A stretch of DNA of 64,000 bases from assembly GCA_958496175.1 (NCBI GenBank), contig OY292274.1, positions 65,606,630-65,670,629 of the forward strand, written 5' to 3'. Below the pieces are notes generated by a model. That model ran no database searches. It was not told the DNA's origin and was given only the letters and a program-made list of their open reading frames with translations. Positions 11,005-24,000 of the stretch are shown here, piece after piece. The DNA is from Sisyra terminalis (taxonomy: Eukaryota; Arthropoda; Insecta; Neuroptera; Sisyridae). The position numbers and the translations under genes are program-made. How positions within the stretch are numbered: position 1 is the first letter of the stretch; every line of letters begins with the position of its first letter.

Positions 11005-11739
11005 ACGGGGGAAGCTGGTCTAGAATTTTGAAGAAACCGATTTTTTTTTTTGGTCTTAAAAAGTACTTTAGGGTCTTAAAAATAACATACCAAAGGATGG
11101 ATGCCGGCAAAAATGTCTAAATGCCCAAACTTTCGCAGATTAAAGGTATATACGCATTAAATATGATTTTATAGTCCTTAAAACTTTAAACGCGTTTTTC
11201 TCGAAATCACTTTTTTTGAACTGGCCGAAGACATAACTCGAGCAAATCTTCACCGATCTATACGAAATTTTGACAGTACATTCGAAATACCTTTCTCCCG
11301 AGACGTACCTAGGATTTTTTTTTTATATTACATAGTTTTTTTTTAATCAACAATTTTGTCGTTTTTTTATAGTGAAAATTTTAATGTTTTGTTCAAACGT
11401 GCACCATTTCGCGAAAAAAACAAAATATCAAAAAAATCCTACGTACGTCTCTTGCTGTTGTCATATAGAAACTAAAAATTTTCAGGATTTTGTTCCAGGA
11501 CCAAAATTAAGGAGGTTACATCTTCGGCCATGGACCCGTCTAAAAAATGAGGCGCCTCCGAAGAAATGCTGGACAGCCGCCATTTTGAATTTAATTGACA
11601 CGAAAAAATTTGTGTTTGTATATTAAAACCTAAATTACAAAACCTCACTCACAGATTTTCGATTGATCTTTTTGTTGAGTCACAAAAAAATCATAAATTA
11701 TGCCCATTTTTTTACGCTCTAGACCAGCTTCCCCCCCGT
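11005..11739. mobile_element. Repeat with ACGGGGGAAGCTGGTCTAGA inverted ends
   Basis: The left end ACGGGGGAAGCTGGTCTAGA and the right end CTAGACCAGCTTCCCCCCCGT are inverted repeats over about 20 bases with small indels. The interior (735 bases) is not palindromic beyond the ends and has no transposase frame. Flanks are CTTA on the left and AACC on the right, so no clear target duplication is seen. This suggests a non-autonomous DNA transposon of unassigned superfamily. Confidence 0.6.
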
Positions 11740-13030
11740 AACCGAAACATTATTAAATCTGATTTTTTAATAAGATAAATTAAATCTATATACTTTAGAA
11801 TCAAATCGTCTTGATATTTCCATAAATTCTCTGAAAAAATCCTTCAATACGTGACAAACCCCATGAACTTAACTCGGGCTCAATAGTTTTTCCACCGTCT
11901 GATGCACTTACGGCACAATATCCATTTAACAGTCTTATTTATAGAATTCCAGAAAATAAAACGCTTCACATATTAACATAAATGGGTGACATAAATGTTG
12001 GTGAATTTATGACTTTATGTCTTTTGCATGTCTAATTAAATTTTGAATTATTGCACCCCAGAAAAAATCCAATATTTATATTTCACGAATATTCAATCGT
12101 TTACAAATATCATCACATAACCATGCCTTTGGCATTGACTTCATTTATGTAATCGATTCACGAAAAAAAAGTAATTTGGAAAAATCGAAAAACTTTTTTC
12201 CCAAAATATTTACGTTCTCCACCATCTGTAACATATCCAATCCCAATTTTTTCATCTCCCAAACTAAATATGACAAATTTTATTGCTAACAAATTGGAAA
12301 TTTTTTCCCTGAAAAACGATGTGTTTTCGTGAATCTGAGGTAATAATTTAACGGCAGTTAGCATTTAAGCAGAAAAACGTGGAAGTTGAAATCAAAACAT
12401 AGTGGAAAGTACATACGTACAGTATATGAGGTATCTCCGTAAAATGGAAATTTATCAATACCATCATTAGCAGCAATTGGAAATGGTGATACTGGCGGTT
12501 CCCATGACTAATGCAGATAATGATTTGATCTGGTTTTTGTGTTAATTACACGATTTATAGCTGAGAATGTCCGATTTATAAAATAATTTCAACGATTGCG
12601 ATAACATATTTGAATTTTTAAGGAAGAAATTATGATTTCAATTAAAACCTATTTGATTATTGTCAACTTTTGTGGCTGAAAAAATTTCAATTTGTCTTTT
12701 CTTATAGATAGCTGAAGTGCAAAAATTTTATTGAAAATCAATTGAAACCATAATGTAACGAAATTCGTATTAGTTTGGTTTTTAATGCATCTCCATCCTC
12801 AAAATAATCCCCTGGAACTGTTGGGAAAATCAATTCAATTGTAGCAAAAGGATCTTTCAAATTACTGCGTAAATAATATTAACCGTTTATTTTGAAAGTG
12901 AGTTAAGTCCATTTCAAGAACAATCCCTATAGTGTTATCATTTTTAACCATAGGAATTTGTTATAACCATAGGTTTTTGTTAACAACTAAAATGAAATCA
13001 GTAATTTTTGAAAACTTGGCAGTTAAATAA
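11740..13030. other. Intergenic, nothing recognised
   Basis: AT-rich sequence with no supported gene, RNA or repeat. Confidence 0.4.
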
Positions 13031-13319
13031 GGGGCCATCCATAAATTACGTCACACGTTAATGTGGGGGAGGGTATCACCGTAATGTGACATAGTGTGAC
13101 AAAAGGCAGGGCGCGGGGGGTCAAAATCTTTGTGACGTCACATGTTGAAACATGAGATTACCTCTCACGCAACAACATTTAACTTGTAATGCTTTTTTCT
13201 TTTGATTAATTTGTGTGACGTCACATCAGGGGGGAGGGGGTTCTAAAAAAATGACAACCTGTGACAAGGAGGGGTTAAAAAGCTCTAAAATTCGTGTTAC
13301 GTAATTTATGGCAGGTCTC
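13031..13319. mobile_element. MITE with CCATAAATTACGT inverted ends
   Basis: The left end GGGGCCATCCATAAATTACG and the reverse complement of the right end (GAGACCTGCCATAAATTACG) are inverted repeats. The interior holds several TGTGACGTCACA-like palindromes near 13130 and 13215. Elements with ends of this kind recur in many arthropod genomes as miniature DNA transposons. No transposase frame is present. The target duplication could not be fixed. Confidence 0.7.
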
Positions 13320-13776
13320 TAATTAACATACTTTGTTCTAGTTACAAGAAGAAGAATCACCATATAGACCGTCCTTGAAATGGACTTACGCCACTTTCAA
13401 AATAAACGAGTCATATATTCAACTAGCTCTGATTTCCTCCTGCTTTCCTAAGAATTTTAAGCAGAATAACAATTTTCATGACTCAAATTCAAAGGAAGTA
13501 GTACGTTAGTTGATTGTTAAAGTTGAAATTGATTATTGGGGTTGAAAAATAAATTTCCGGGTCAACATAGTAAAGCCATTCGGTGGAGAAAACCAAAACG
13601 GTGTTATTGCTATTCAAAAAGGGTACAAAAAATATAAGATGTTCAGCGATTAGGGACATTTAAAAAAGTTATTATACTCATAATTTAAATTTTCAGATTG
13701 GAAAAGATGTAAACGTCATCGTAAATAATAGCGTATTACGTAAATAATCTGTTACAAGTTGAATAAGCTCAATAGT
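13320..13776. other. Intergenic, nothing recognised
   Basis: No supported features between the MITE and the palindrome. Confidence 0.4.
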
Positions 13777-14804
13777 ATATGTATTAGACTAGTTCAAAAA
13801 AAATGATGATTTTTTTTTTCTTAATTATATCGAAAATATTGTTGAGAATGACAAAAAAAATCCTATAAAAGTTTAAGCTCTTAATATTAAGAGATGCCGC
13901 ATCGCAAATTTCGATTTTCCATTTAAATAACATGAGAACAATATTCTCTTGTTCTTTGAAATTTTATAGCTCACGTTAGTGACAATATTTCGGAATGACC
14001 AAGGCATATTCTTGTAGAAGATTGAACGATCTACAAAAAAGGTCTCTAGCAAGTTTTTGATATATTTATTCTTTCAAAAGTTATTCGAGGTCAAAGTTGA
14101 ACTGAAGAGATGATTTAAAATTTTTTCAATTTTTTGACGCAACCATCAATTTTATGAGAAAATTTGACAAGACATTTTTTGTAGAGCACTTTTTTTCCTA
14201 TAACTTATCTCTATAAATATTTTTGATATTTTTCACAGGTCCTAAGTTATTTGCATTAAACTGAAAACTCCCTGAATTATTATATTTTTTACATAAAAAT
14301 TATTTTTTTTGTTTTAATTAAATAACTGAGGACCTGTGAAAAATATCAAAAACTTTTATGGAGATAAGTTATAGAAAAAAAGTGCTCTACAAAGAATATC
14401 CTATAAAATTTTCTCATAAAATTGATGGTTGCGTAAAAAAATTGAAAAAATATTAAAATTTCTCTTTACTTCAACTTTGACCTTGAATAACTTTTGAAGG
14501 AATAAATATATCAAAAACTTGTACAAAGACCTTTTTTATAGATCGTTCAATTTTCTACAAGGATATATCTTGGTCATTCCGAAATATTGTCACCAACGTG
14601 AGCTATAAAATTCCAAAGTGCAAGAGAACATTGTTCGCATGTTATTTAAATGGAAAATCGAAATTTGTGATGCGGCACCTCTTAATATTAATATTAAGAG
14701 CTTAAACTTTCACAGGATTTTTTTTTTGTCATTCCCAACAATATTTTCGATATAATTAAGAAAAAAAAATTCATCATTTTTTTTGAATCAGTCTAATACA
14801 TATA
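13777..14804. repeat. Long palindrome / foldback element, family P2 copy a
   Basis: Arms of nearly 500 bases are reverse complements around a centre near 14290. Outer ends are TATGTATTAGACTAGTTC on the left and, on the right, the complement of ATGTATTAGACTGATTC. Inner landmarks are GCTCTTAATATTAAGAG near 13880 and again near 14690, and the CAACCATCAATTTTATGAG segment with its complement. Related copies form the composite at 61700-63512. It is non-coding and would be transcribed into a long hairpin from either strand. Confidence 0.85.
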
Positions 14805-15810
14805 TATCTTTTCAAATACTTATTTAATAAAAACGATTTTTATTACTACACATTTAAAGTGTAAAGTATTATTACTTAATAATACAAATTGGTAAAATAT
14901 TCCCCAATAGTTTTTATGGAGAGTAAAACGTGGAATCTACAAAACTAATATACCTAAACTTTGCCAAACGAAAACATAATTTTGTAAAAGTATTTTTTGC
15001 TTTCAAAATTTAAAATTAGTTTTTTTTTGTCCTATAAAATCACCAACTAAGTCGCAGGCTTCAACTAGTTCAATAAATAATTAATGGTAAAAAAATGCTG
15101 TTTTGTAAGATTTGGAATAGATAATTTTAACGGTGTACGACGGTAAAGAACGTACATGAAATCTATCAATGTTAATCCTATTCTGTAGCCAGGGACTTTG
15201 AAATGTGCAAATAACTGAGACAACAATGATATGAATGCTATTAGCATAGTATGTAAGCGTCGGTTGTTGATTTGAACTATATGAAGAATTGAATTGACTA
15301 ATAATTAGATATAATTGAATAAAAATGTATTGGAAGTATTAATAATTTTTAAATTAACATAATACAAATTTATTTGGCATTATCTTTTGAGAAGGAAGTT
15401 GGTGAAATAAGAATTTATAATGCACTTAACCATGCAAATAAAGGTGTTGAGATTAACTAAGGTGATAAATATTTTATGTTAAAATTTTATCTAAGTTCTC
15501 TACTAAATTGTAAAACTAAGCTGCTAAAGTGGTTTATGCTTTAAAGTCATTGAATTTGATGAAAATGGTAACAACATATTAGCATTTTCTTTCTAACAAT
15601 AACGTTGAATTGTTGTTATTTCTAATTTTAGGGTTGTGACTTAAAAATTCATAATTAATTGAAATAAATTGTTTTTTTTTTTGATGCAATATTTCATAAA
15701 TAATTGATTGCTAATAGCCATAAAATATTGTTTACTATACCCTGTTAAATGGTACTTCGAAATCATTACATTTAAAGTGTCTTTAATAACTTTAAACGAC
15801 ATATAAAGAG
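14805..15810. other. Intergenic, nothing recognised
   Basis: AT-rich DNA with no supported gene or repeat. Confidence 0.4.
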
Positions 15811-16504
15811 CAGTGGCGTAGCTAGGTAACCAAGGGCCCTGAGGGAAATTAAAAAATGGGGCCCCACTACTATGTAAACTGATTAGGTTTTATCAAATAA
15901 AAATATGAAATATACAAATACTTTAAAAATGCTAAGCTACTTAAGCTCTTTTTTGTGCACTGCAGGGCAGGTAATACAAATATTAAACAGTAACAACATA
16001 AATTACAATTAATACTTGGTGTAGGTTTGGCTAATTAAACGAAATAGAGAAGATTCAAGGGTTTATTATGTAGAGGTCAGGTCTACCAACTGACTAAATA
16101 ACAATTATATTTACAATTTTTTCCTAGCTTTAGTTTTCGCAAAAGTATCAATGACTTCGTTTAAATCCAGGCTTGATGCAGTTTTATTTTCAATTGCTAT
16201 TAGCGATAAATATCGGAGTCGAGTTTGATCCATATTATTTCTTAAATAATTTTTTATTATTTTTAATTTGCCAAAAGACCTTTCAGCTACTGGAGAAGTG
16301 ACAGAATTTGTAAAAAATAATAACATTGCTGTAAATACTTCCATTAGGTCGCATTCTAGAACTCCATATTTGCTCATTATTTCCTTACATAATTGATGAA
16401 CTTCCAACTGAATTTCCAAAAGTTCAGTTCGATCGAGATTTCTGGTAAGGATTCGAGGGCCCCGGGGCACTGCCCCGCCTAGCTCCTAGGTAGCTACGCC
16501 ACTG
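15811..16504 (-). mobile_element. hAT element copy B, internally deleted but with both ends
   Basis: Both termini are present: CAGTGGCGTAGCTAGGTA on the left, and on the right the complement of CAGTGGCGTAGCTACC. Flanking octamers ATAAAGAG and CTAAAAGG agree at five of eight positions, so the original duplication has eroded. At 694 bases it retains only the last part of a transposase gene (16111-16470, minus strand). The same family is represented at 8998-9589, 25725-26100 and 55751-55882. Confidence 0.85.
16111..16470 (-). pseudogene. hAT transposase C-terminal remnant
   Basis: A 119-codon open stretch ends in a TAA after KARKKL. It carries the dimerisation core VAERSFGKLKIIKNYLRN and MDQTRLRYLSLIAIEN. 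The N-terminal zinc finger and the RNase H-like catalytic core are absent. The first residues come from the terminal region of the element rather than from a natural start, so it is a remnant and not a functional gene. Confidence 0.85.
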
Positions 16505-17559
16505 CTAAAAGGGTTTTTGAATATTTTAAATGCCTTTTTTAACAGGGTAACGAAAACATTGGTCCATGAAAGATCTACGAAATGATAAGATAGATGAAAT
16601 ATCTTACTTTACACAAAGGATGATTGGCTTTGAGTTCTGCAAAGTGCTATTTAAATTAACTTTTGGCTGATGGTGGTTATTCTTATAATGACGACAAATT
16701 CCAAACATACAGCTACGTCTTATCATTGGAATACGATTAAACGTTATCAACTGAAGACCTTATGTTGAAATCATCAATTTAAACTCGAGGAGCTAAAAAT
16801 CGTAAAATTGTATATACTGAAGTGAATACAGTGGGCCAGAGAAGCCCTATGGATGCATAAAATAGATGCAATGTCTTACTTTACATAATAAAGTTCACAT
16901 TTAAGATGTGCAAGGTGCAATAACCTTTGTTAATCTTGATACAGATATCGGAACATGGGAGTATCAAAACTTCCGTCATTTTGTCTGATGATTGAAGATT
17001 TTTTTCTTAATATTATGTCTTCTCCGTTTATTGAGCATAGGAATACAATCGGTGAAATGCTTATATGTCACAGGAATACAATCTTTTCTTATCATTTTCA
17101 TATCTTAAAAAAATAATTAGTCCGTTATTATATGTAAGATAATTTGTGTTAGAAGATTTTGTTCTAAAGCAAAAAGTTTCTTTGTCTTGGAATAATATTT
17201 ACGAAATTTATAGTTTTCTTCATAAATCATTTAAAACAGAATCTAAACAATTTGAAATTATGACACTTACCGAAACTAAAAAACATTTTCCGTTATCTAT
17301 AGTTAGAATTTTTAGGAAGCTTTATTTAACATACGTTTCCCCCTTCTTATACGTTTACTCTGAACGACGCCAAATTGTACAATATCCTAGTTTGTCAAAA
17401 CATGTTCAAAACTTTTTAACTTCTTTCCTTTTCCGATAATTTGCTTCCGTTATCACCATTTTCAACTTCTCCAAGTTTTAAACACCAAACTTTGGTTGTA
17501 TCAAAATTAAATGAAACATTGTCAAACTTTTACAACAATGAATAATAATGGCCGAACTT
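16505..17559. other. Intergenic upstream of the NFX1 gene
   Basis: Two diverged copies of a short segment around GATAGATGAAATATCTTACT (near 16589) and AATAGATGCAATGTCTTACT (near 16860) are visible. A 97-codon frame at 17146 has no recognisable family, lacks an ATG near its start and has no splice context; I do not call it a gene. Confidence 0.35.
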
Positions 17560-17719
17560 GTGAAAACAATCAAATTTGGTTAATGCAAGTAGCGCCATCC
17601 ATCGAGCCAATGATAGACCTAATTTGCTCACATGTGACACATGTACTTATCGTTCTAATCTATGATTTTTAATTTAAAAATGTGAACCGAAAATCAAAAA
17701 AAAGTATACAATATAAGAC
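17560..17719 (+). other. Putative non-coding first exon of the NFX1 gene
   Basis: The coding exon is preceded by a textbook acceptor (a T run then TTAG at 17971-17980), so an upstream 5' UTR exon must exist. The best nearby donor is GAC|GTAAGTAT with the exon ending at 17719. The left limit is a guess; no TATA box or initiator stands out. RNA data would settle it. Confidence 0.4.
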
Positions 17720-18009
17720 GTAAGTATATTGATTTTTTGAAATAATTCCTAGTAAGCAATTTATTTTAAGATTATAATTTCGATTTTCCATTGCATAAGT
17801 TGGCATAAGTTGGCATAAGTTGTGCAATACTTAACCTAGAATAATTATGACACTAATCATTTTCAAGTGTTTATGGCTCATTTTTTAATCAGCAATTTCT
17901 TTTAATTTCAGTACTTAATAAAAAGGATGTAGGAATTTTTATATATAAAAAAAAATACCAAGTTATTTTATTTTTTTTAGATCAAAGAGACAAGTGTACG
18001 TTTGGGGAG

Positions 18010-21000
18010 ATGGCCTACAGGAACAACTCCTTTCAAGGGGCTCCCAACTATCCAGAGCCACCCGTTTATGCGACCGATTCGGGTGCAAATGGAGGCCAAT
18101 CCTTTACTAATTTCCAGCAACCATATAATGACATTCCGTTAGATTACAATTCCGCTAATTATAACAACTATTACTCTCCCATTCCCGGAGAAAGCACGTT
18201 TAATTCGACCAACATTTGGACGAATCCTCAATATGAATCGTTTAATTATAACCAAACAGCCGGGCCGAGTAATCGGCTCCCAAAAGTAGGATACATTCAG
18301 TCCAAGTTAACAGCCACGGCAAAAGAATTTACGCCAAGCAATTTCCAAACAATTTCCAACAATTCCAACGATAATGAATCACACCACGAACCCGTCAGAA
18401 CCCAAGGCCACGATAAAGGAGCGATTCCGAAAACTGCTGGCAACAATTTAGGATCAAAATATCGAGGACCAAACAATCGAAACCCATACTATTCGAATAG
18501 AAATAACTTCTCTAAATATCCTCATTATCCAAAGGAAAGACCTCATACAGTTGCTCAAAGTTCGCAATTTCAAGACGAACGAGTTTTCACCAATTCCCGT
18601 CAAACACAAAATAGTGCTGGTGATAGTCGGAAACCGTACTATTCGAATTCGAATAAACCACCGAAAAAAAGTAACTATTCTAATAGTAACAACTACAATA
18701 AGCGCTACAAAAAATATTCCCGAGACGATGATAGACCTCCACGCGACGATTACGCTGGTAAATTAAGCGAAAAGAAAAAGCCGCCCCCTCAAACCAATCA
18801 ATACAGAAACGACGAACCGAAATTTTCCGTTTTAAATCGTAATGAAAACCGATATTACAATCGAGGTAATAAGTACTATGGACTAGTACGAAATACCCAA
18901 AACACGCCAAATTTAGAAAAAAATCCAAGTGTAGATAGGAAAGTTCCACCAAAAACCGACGTCTCCCAAGTGTCAGATTCCAACGATTCGGACTGCGAAA
19001 GTGATGGAGTCGATGACCGAAATCAAAGAGACGGATTGGTCAAACAAATTGCCAATGGAGAATTGGAATGTATGATTTGTTGCGAGAGAGTAAAACAAGA
19101 AGATTCGGTTTGGTCTTGCAAAAAGTGTTTTCATATATTGCACTTCAAATGTTTGTGCCAATGGGCCGAATCGTCGAAAGCGACCCAAGGTTGGCGATGT
19201 CCGGCCTGTCAGCACGTTTACTCTGAAATTCCGTCCATTTATTACTGTTTTTGTGGCCGAGAACAAGACCCGGCTTATTCGTCATCGATTCTACCCCACT
19301 CGTGTGGCAAGATGTGCTTGCGGAAAAATCGGGGCACGCTTTGCATCCATCCCTGTCCTCTGGAATGCCATCCAGGACCGTGTCCTCCATGTTCAATAAT
19401 AGTTGATAGGTATCCACTAATTTTTTTTTCTAACATTTTAAAAATTGCCTTATTATCAAAAATAATGGTTTGTGGTACTCTAAAGTGCACTTTTTAAAGC
19501 TTTGATTCTTTACAGATCTTGCGCTTGCGGCAAGAAAGCAATTCCTGTTGTTTGCAACCACGAAAGGGCGGTTAGTTGCGGAAGCATTTGTGATAAACTA
19601 TTAAACTGTGGTATTCATCGTTGTACATTAAAATGCCATGCAGAAAACTGCCAGCCTTGCAATGAAAAAGTTAATCGAAGTAAATTTTTTTACATTTTTT
19701 TTTTTTTTGGTGCATGAAAATTAATCTGATTCCTCTTTAAGCTTGTTATTGCGAACGAGAAACAAAAGTAGATAATTGTTCTGAGCCGAAGTTGTTCTCG
19801 GACAGTTATAGTTGTAGTGAAGTTTGCGACCAATTGTTAAATTGTGGGAACCACAAATGCACAAAGCTGTGCCACTTTGGTGCTTGTCATGAATGTGAAT
19901 TTTCCGTGACGAAAATTCGCACATGTTATTGCGGCCAAACGCCTTTAAATTCGGATCAAGTTCGAAAATCATGTATGGATCCAATTCCTTGTTGTGATAA
20001 AGTATGGAAAACAATTTGAAAGAATTATACAAAAGTGGAAACTAGAATATGTAAGCCAATCGTATGGTAGATAGTAATATTAGATTTTATGCTCTAGTGC
20101 ACTAGGTGTGGTCTGTAATAAATTATATCATTACACTTTAACTATTGCTATCTATCTTATAAAAAAATCTTTTGCCACTATAAAAATAGTAATACTGTGT
20201 AATCTCACTAATCCGGCACTATTAAAAACCAGAGGATGTCGGATTATTGAAATGTTCGGATTACTGGATTATAGTGAAAAGTCATAGGTAATGAATAAAA
20301 TAAAGCATTTCATAGAAGGAATGCACAAATATAGGGGGGCGAGGGAGGCGTGGGTGTAGGGTGCCGGATTATTGGACGTGCCGATCTACCAAATTACCGG
20401 ATTAGTGAGATTATACTGTACTTGCCACACAAAAATGTTTCAGTGCTACAAAGAGATAAAACGCATCCTATATCTTATCAATTCGGTTATTCCAACAAAT
20501 CGCTAGTAATAAAGATTTGGAGTTCTTACTGATAGTTTCCACTTTTGTAATTTTTTTAATCTTTGAAGAAATCATTATTTTCATTGTCTTTGTAGATTTG
20601 TTCGAAGAGATTGAAGTGTGGTCAACCGCATTCACCTCATTTGTGCTCAAAGCCGTGCCACGAAGAGAAATGTCCTCCGTGTGATTTAACGACGTTGGTA
20701 CGATGCCGTTGTGGGCATATGGATCGTGAAATACCCTGTAATCAATTAACAGGCCGAGCAGATGATGCCCGTTGCGAAAAGCGATGCAATAAAGTAAAAT
20801 GAAAAAGATATAGTTGTGAAGAATTTCGATTATTATGGTTACAAATTAAACTATTACTTGCCAAGACTTGAAAATGAAGAATACAGTTTTTCGATATCTC
20901 ACTTAGTTTTACGAAATATCAATAATTAAAAATTGATTTTTTTCTCTTATTTAGACGGATAGGATTTTCATGAAAAAAAAGGTGAAGGCTTACAGCCGTA

Positions 21001-24000
21001 GTTCTACCATTTTATTTGTGGTATAAGCTAGGGGTCCAAGGGCGAAGCCTCGGTGAGGGTTGGGAAGCAGCACCTATATCTGGCAATAATGCATTGTCGA
21101 TTTTATTTTTAGTTTAAATCGTGAGTAAGTTAGGCTGTAATTAAATAAACGTCTCATTTGGGGGGAGGGTCCTCCATCCGGGACTTCGCCTCTGGAGTCC
21201 TTATTTACACTTTTTAAGCTCAAAAAATTAGTTGAGCTACGGTTGTAAGGATTTACCTTTTTTTAATGAAAAGTCTAATAAATACGTCTAAAAAAGTGAA
21301 AAAAAAAACTTTTTAAGTATCAATATTTCATAAACTAAGCGAGATATCGAAAAAAAATTCTTTATTTTCGTTTTATTTCGTCGAGATCTATAAGAATTCG
21401 TCGTTAAATCGTGGCACCGGAAGAATCATTGTATCTTTTATTATTTTATTAAATTTATATAATATGTTTCTCGATTTCATTACCATATTATCAAACTTTC
21501 AAAGTGTCAATGGTAAAAGTAAAACCCATATAATTCCAAAGTGTATTCAGATAACTCAAAAATGTTTAAAATATGCCATAATGGTCTAAATAGTGCAAAT
21601 ACTGAAAGAATTTGTTTTTTTTTTAGTTGTGAATAATTTGGATTATTATGATTACAAATTAATCTATTGCTTGGCAAGGCTACGACTCTTATAGATCTTA
21701 AAATAAAACAAAAAAAGAAGACTAAATTTTTTCGAAATCTCGTTTAGTTTACGAAATATTGATACTTAATTTTTTTTCGACGAATTTTTCAGGAATTTCA
21801 TGAAAAAACAAGGTAAAGGCTTACAGCCGTAGCTCGATCATATCTTTTTTTGTGTTATAAACTATAAATTAAGGGTCCAGGGACGAAGCCTCGGTGAAGG
21901 TTGGGAAGCGGTGCCCATATCTGGCATTTCGATTTTATTTTTAATTTAATTCGCGTGTAAATCAGGCTGTAATTCAATAAACATGTCTGTTTTAAGGGGG
22001 CTTCGCCCCCTATTCCCGTCCTGTCCCCAACCCTCACCGGGATGTCGTCTTTGGACCCCTTGTTTATACTTTTTAAACCTCTTGTTTATACTTTTTAAAC
22101 CCCTTGTTTATACTGTTTTAAAGCTCAAAAAATATTTGGTGGAACTACACTTGTAAGGGTTTACCTTTTTTTCATGAAAATCCTGGGAAATACGTCTAAA
22201 AAAGAGAAAAAGAAATAATAGTTTTTAAATTTTTAAGTATCGATATTTCATAAACTAAGCGAGATATCAAAAAAAATTATTCTTTATTTTCGTTTTATTT
22301 CGTCGAGATCTATGAGAATTCGTCGTTAAATCGTCGCGCCGGAAGAATCAAGTATCCCCTATTGCTTTATTAGATTTATATAATGTTTCTCGTTTTCATT
22401 ATCATATTATCAAACTTTCAAAGTGTCAATGGTAATAGTTAAACCCTATACAATCCAAAATGTATTCAGATGACTCAAAATTGTTTTAAATATGCCATAA
22501 TGGTCTTAATAATGCAAATACTGAAAGAATTTAATTTGTTTCTTTAGTTGTGAATAATTTGGATTATTATGATTACAAATTAATCTATTGCTTGGCAAGG
22601 CTACGACTCTTATAGATCTTAAAATAAAACAAAAATGAAGACTAAATTTTTTCGATATCTCCTTTAGTTTACAAAATAAATATCGATACTTAATTTTTTT
22701 TTCTCTTTTTTCGACGAATTTTTCCGAATTTTCTTGAAAAAACTAGGTAAAGGCTTACAGCCGTAGCTCTGTCATATTTTTTTTTGTGTTATAAACTATA
22801 CATTAGGGGTCCAGGGGGCAAAGCCTCGGTGAAGGTTGGGAAGCGGCGCCCATATCTGGCAATAATGCATTTTCGATTTTATTTTTAATTTAATTCGCGT
22901 GTAAATCAGGTTGTAATTCAATAAACATGTCATTTTTAAGGGGGCTTTTCCCCCTATCCCCCCTCTCAACCTCAACTCCCACCGGGGCTTTGTCTCTGGA
23001 TCTCTTGTTTATACTTTTTAACACTCAAAATATATTTAGTGGAGCTACAGTTGTAACGATTTACGTTTTTTTCATGAAAATTTTAAGTATCGATATTTCA
23101 TAAACTAAGCGAGATATCGAAAAAAAAAAATTCTTCATTTTCATATTATCATAGTCATTATAATCATATTATCCCCTATAGCTTTGTTTTAAATATGCCA
23201 TAATGGTCTAAATAGTGCAAATTTCTGAAATAATTTAATTAAAGAAGTTATTTTTTTTAGAAACGTTCATGTGGTAAACATAAATGCAATGCTCTGTGTT
23301 GCATTGATATTGATCACGAATGTCCATTGATTTGCAATCGAATGTTATCGTGTGGATTGCATCGTTGTGAAATGAGTTGTCACAAAGGAAGATGTTCACC
23401 TTGTTACCAATCAAGTAAAATGATCAATTGTCTTAAGTATACCAAATTTGTCTCAGAATTTAATTGCTTTATCTTGTTTTTGTACTTGCTATTACAAGGA
23501 TAGGTGAATTGGCATACATTTAATTGATCTTTTAATACGGCTTGGCATTGGGTTGATAGGTCTTTGTGTATAAAATTCTTGTAAAAACGTTAATTTTTAC
23601 AAGATGTTTCGATTTATAGAGTTTGATTAAAGACGGTTCATTTATTCATGAGTTTACATGTGACTCTATTTAAACATATGAAGCTGAAGATTGGAGTCAT
23701 GGAAACGGAAGATTTTGAAGGAGCTGACGAAGATAAATACAGTGTAATCTCACTAATCCGGCACTATTAAAAACCGGAGAGTGCCGGATTATTGGAATGT
23801 CCGGATTACTGGATTATAATGAAAAAGTCATAGGTAATGAATAAAATAAAGCATTTCATAGAGGGACTAAATGTAGAGGTGTGGGCGGAGGGTGCCGGAT
23901 TATTGGACGTGCCGATCTATCGAAGTGCCAGATTAGTGAGATTATACTATATTTAATTCAGTGGAGTCGGAACCACCAAAATTTATGATTCCAGATCTTA

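Noticed and set aside
17146..17439. 97-codon frame upstream of NFX1
   Set aside because: No ATG near the start, AT-rich residue content, no recognisable motif and no fitting splice sites.
18551..19490. Several 70-97-codon frames on both strands inside the first NFX1 coding exon
   Set aside because: They overlap a confirmed exon in other frames, have no family signal and are shadows of its GC-richer sequence.
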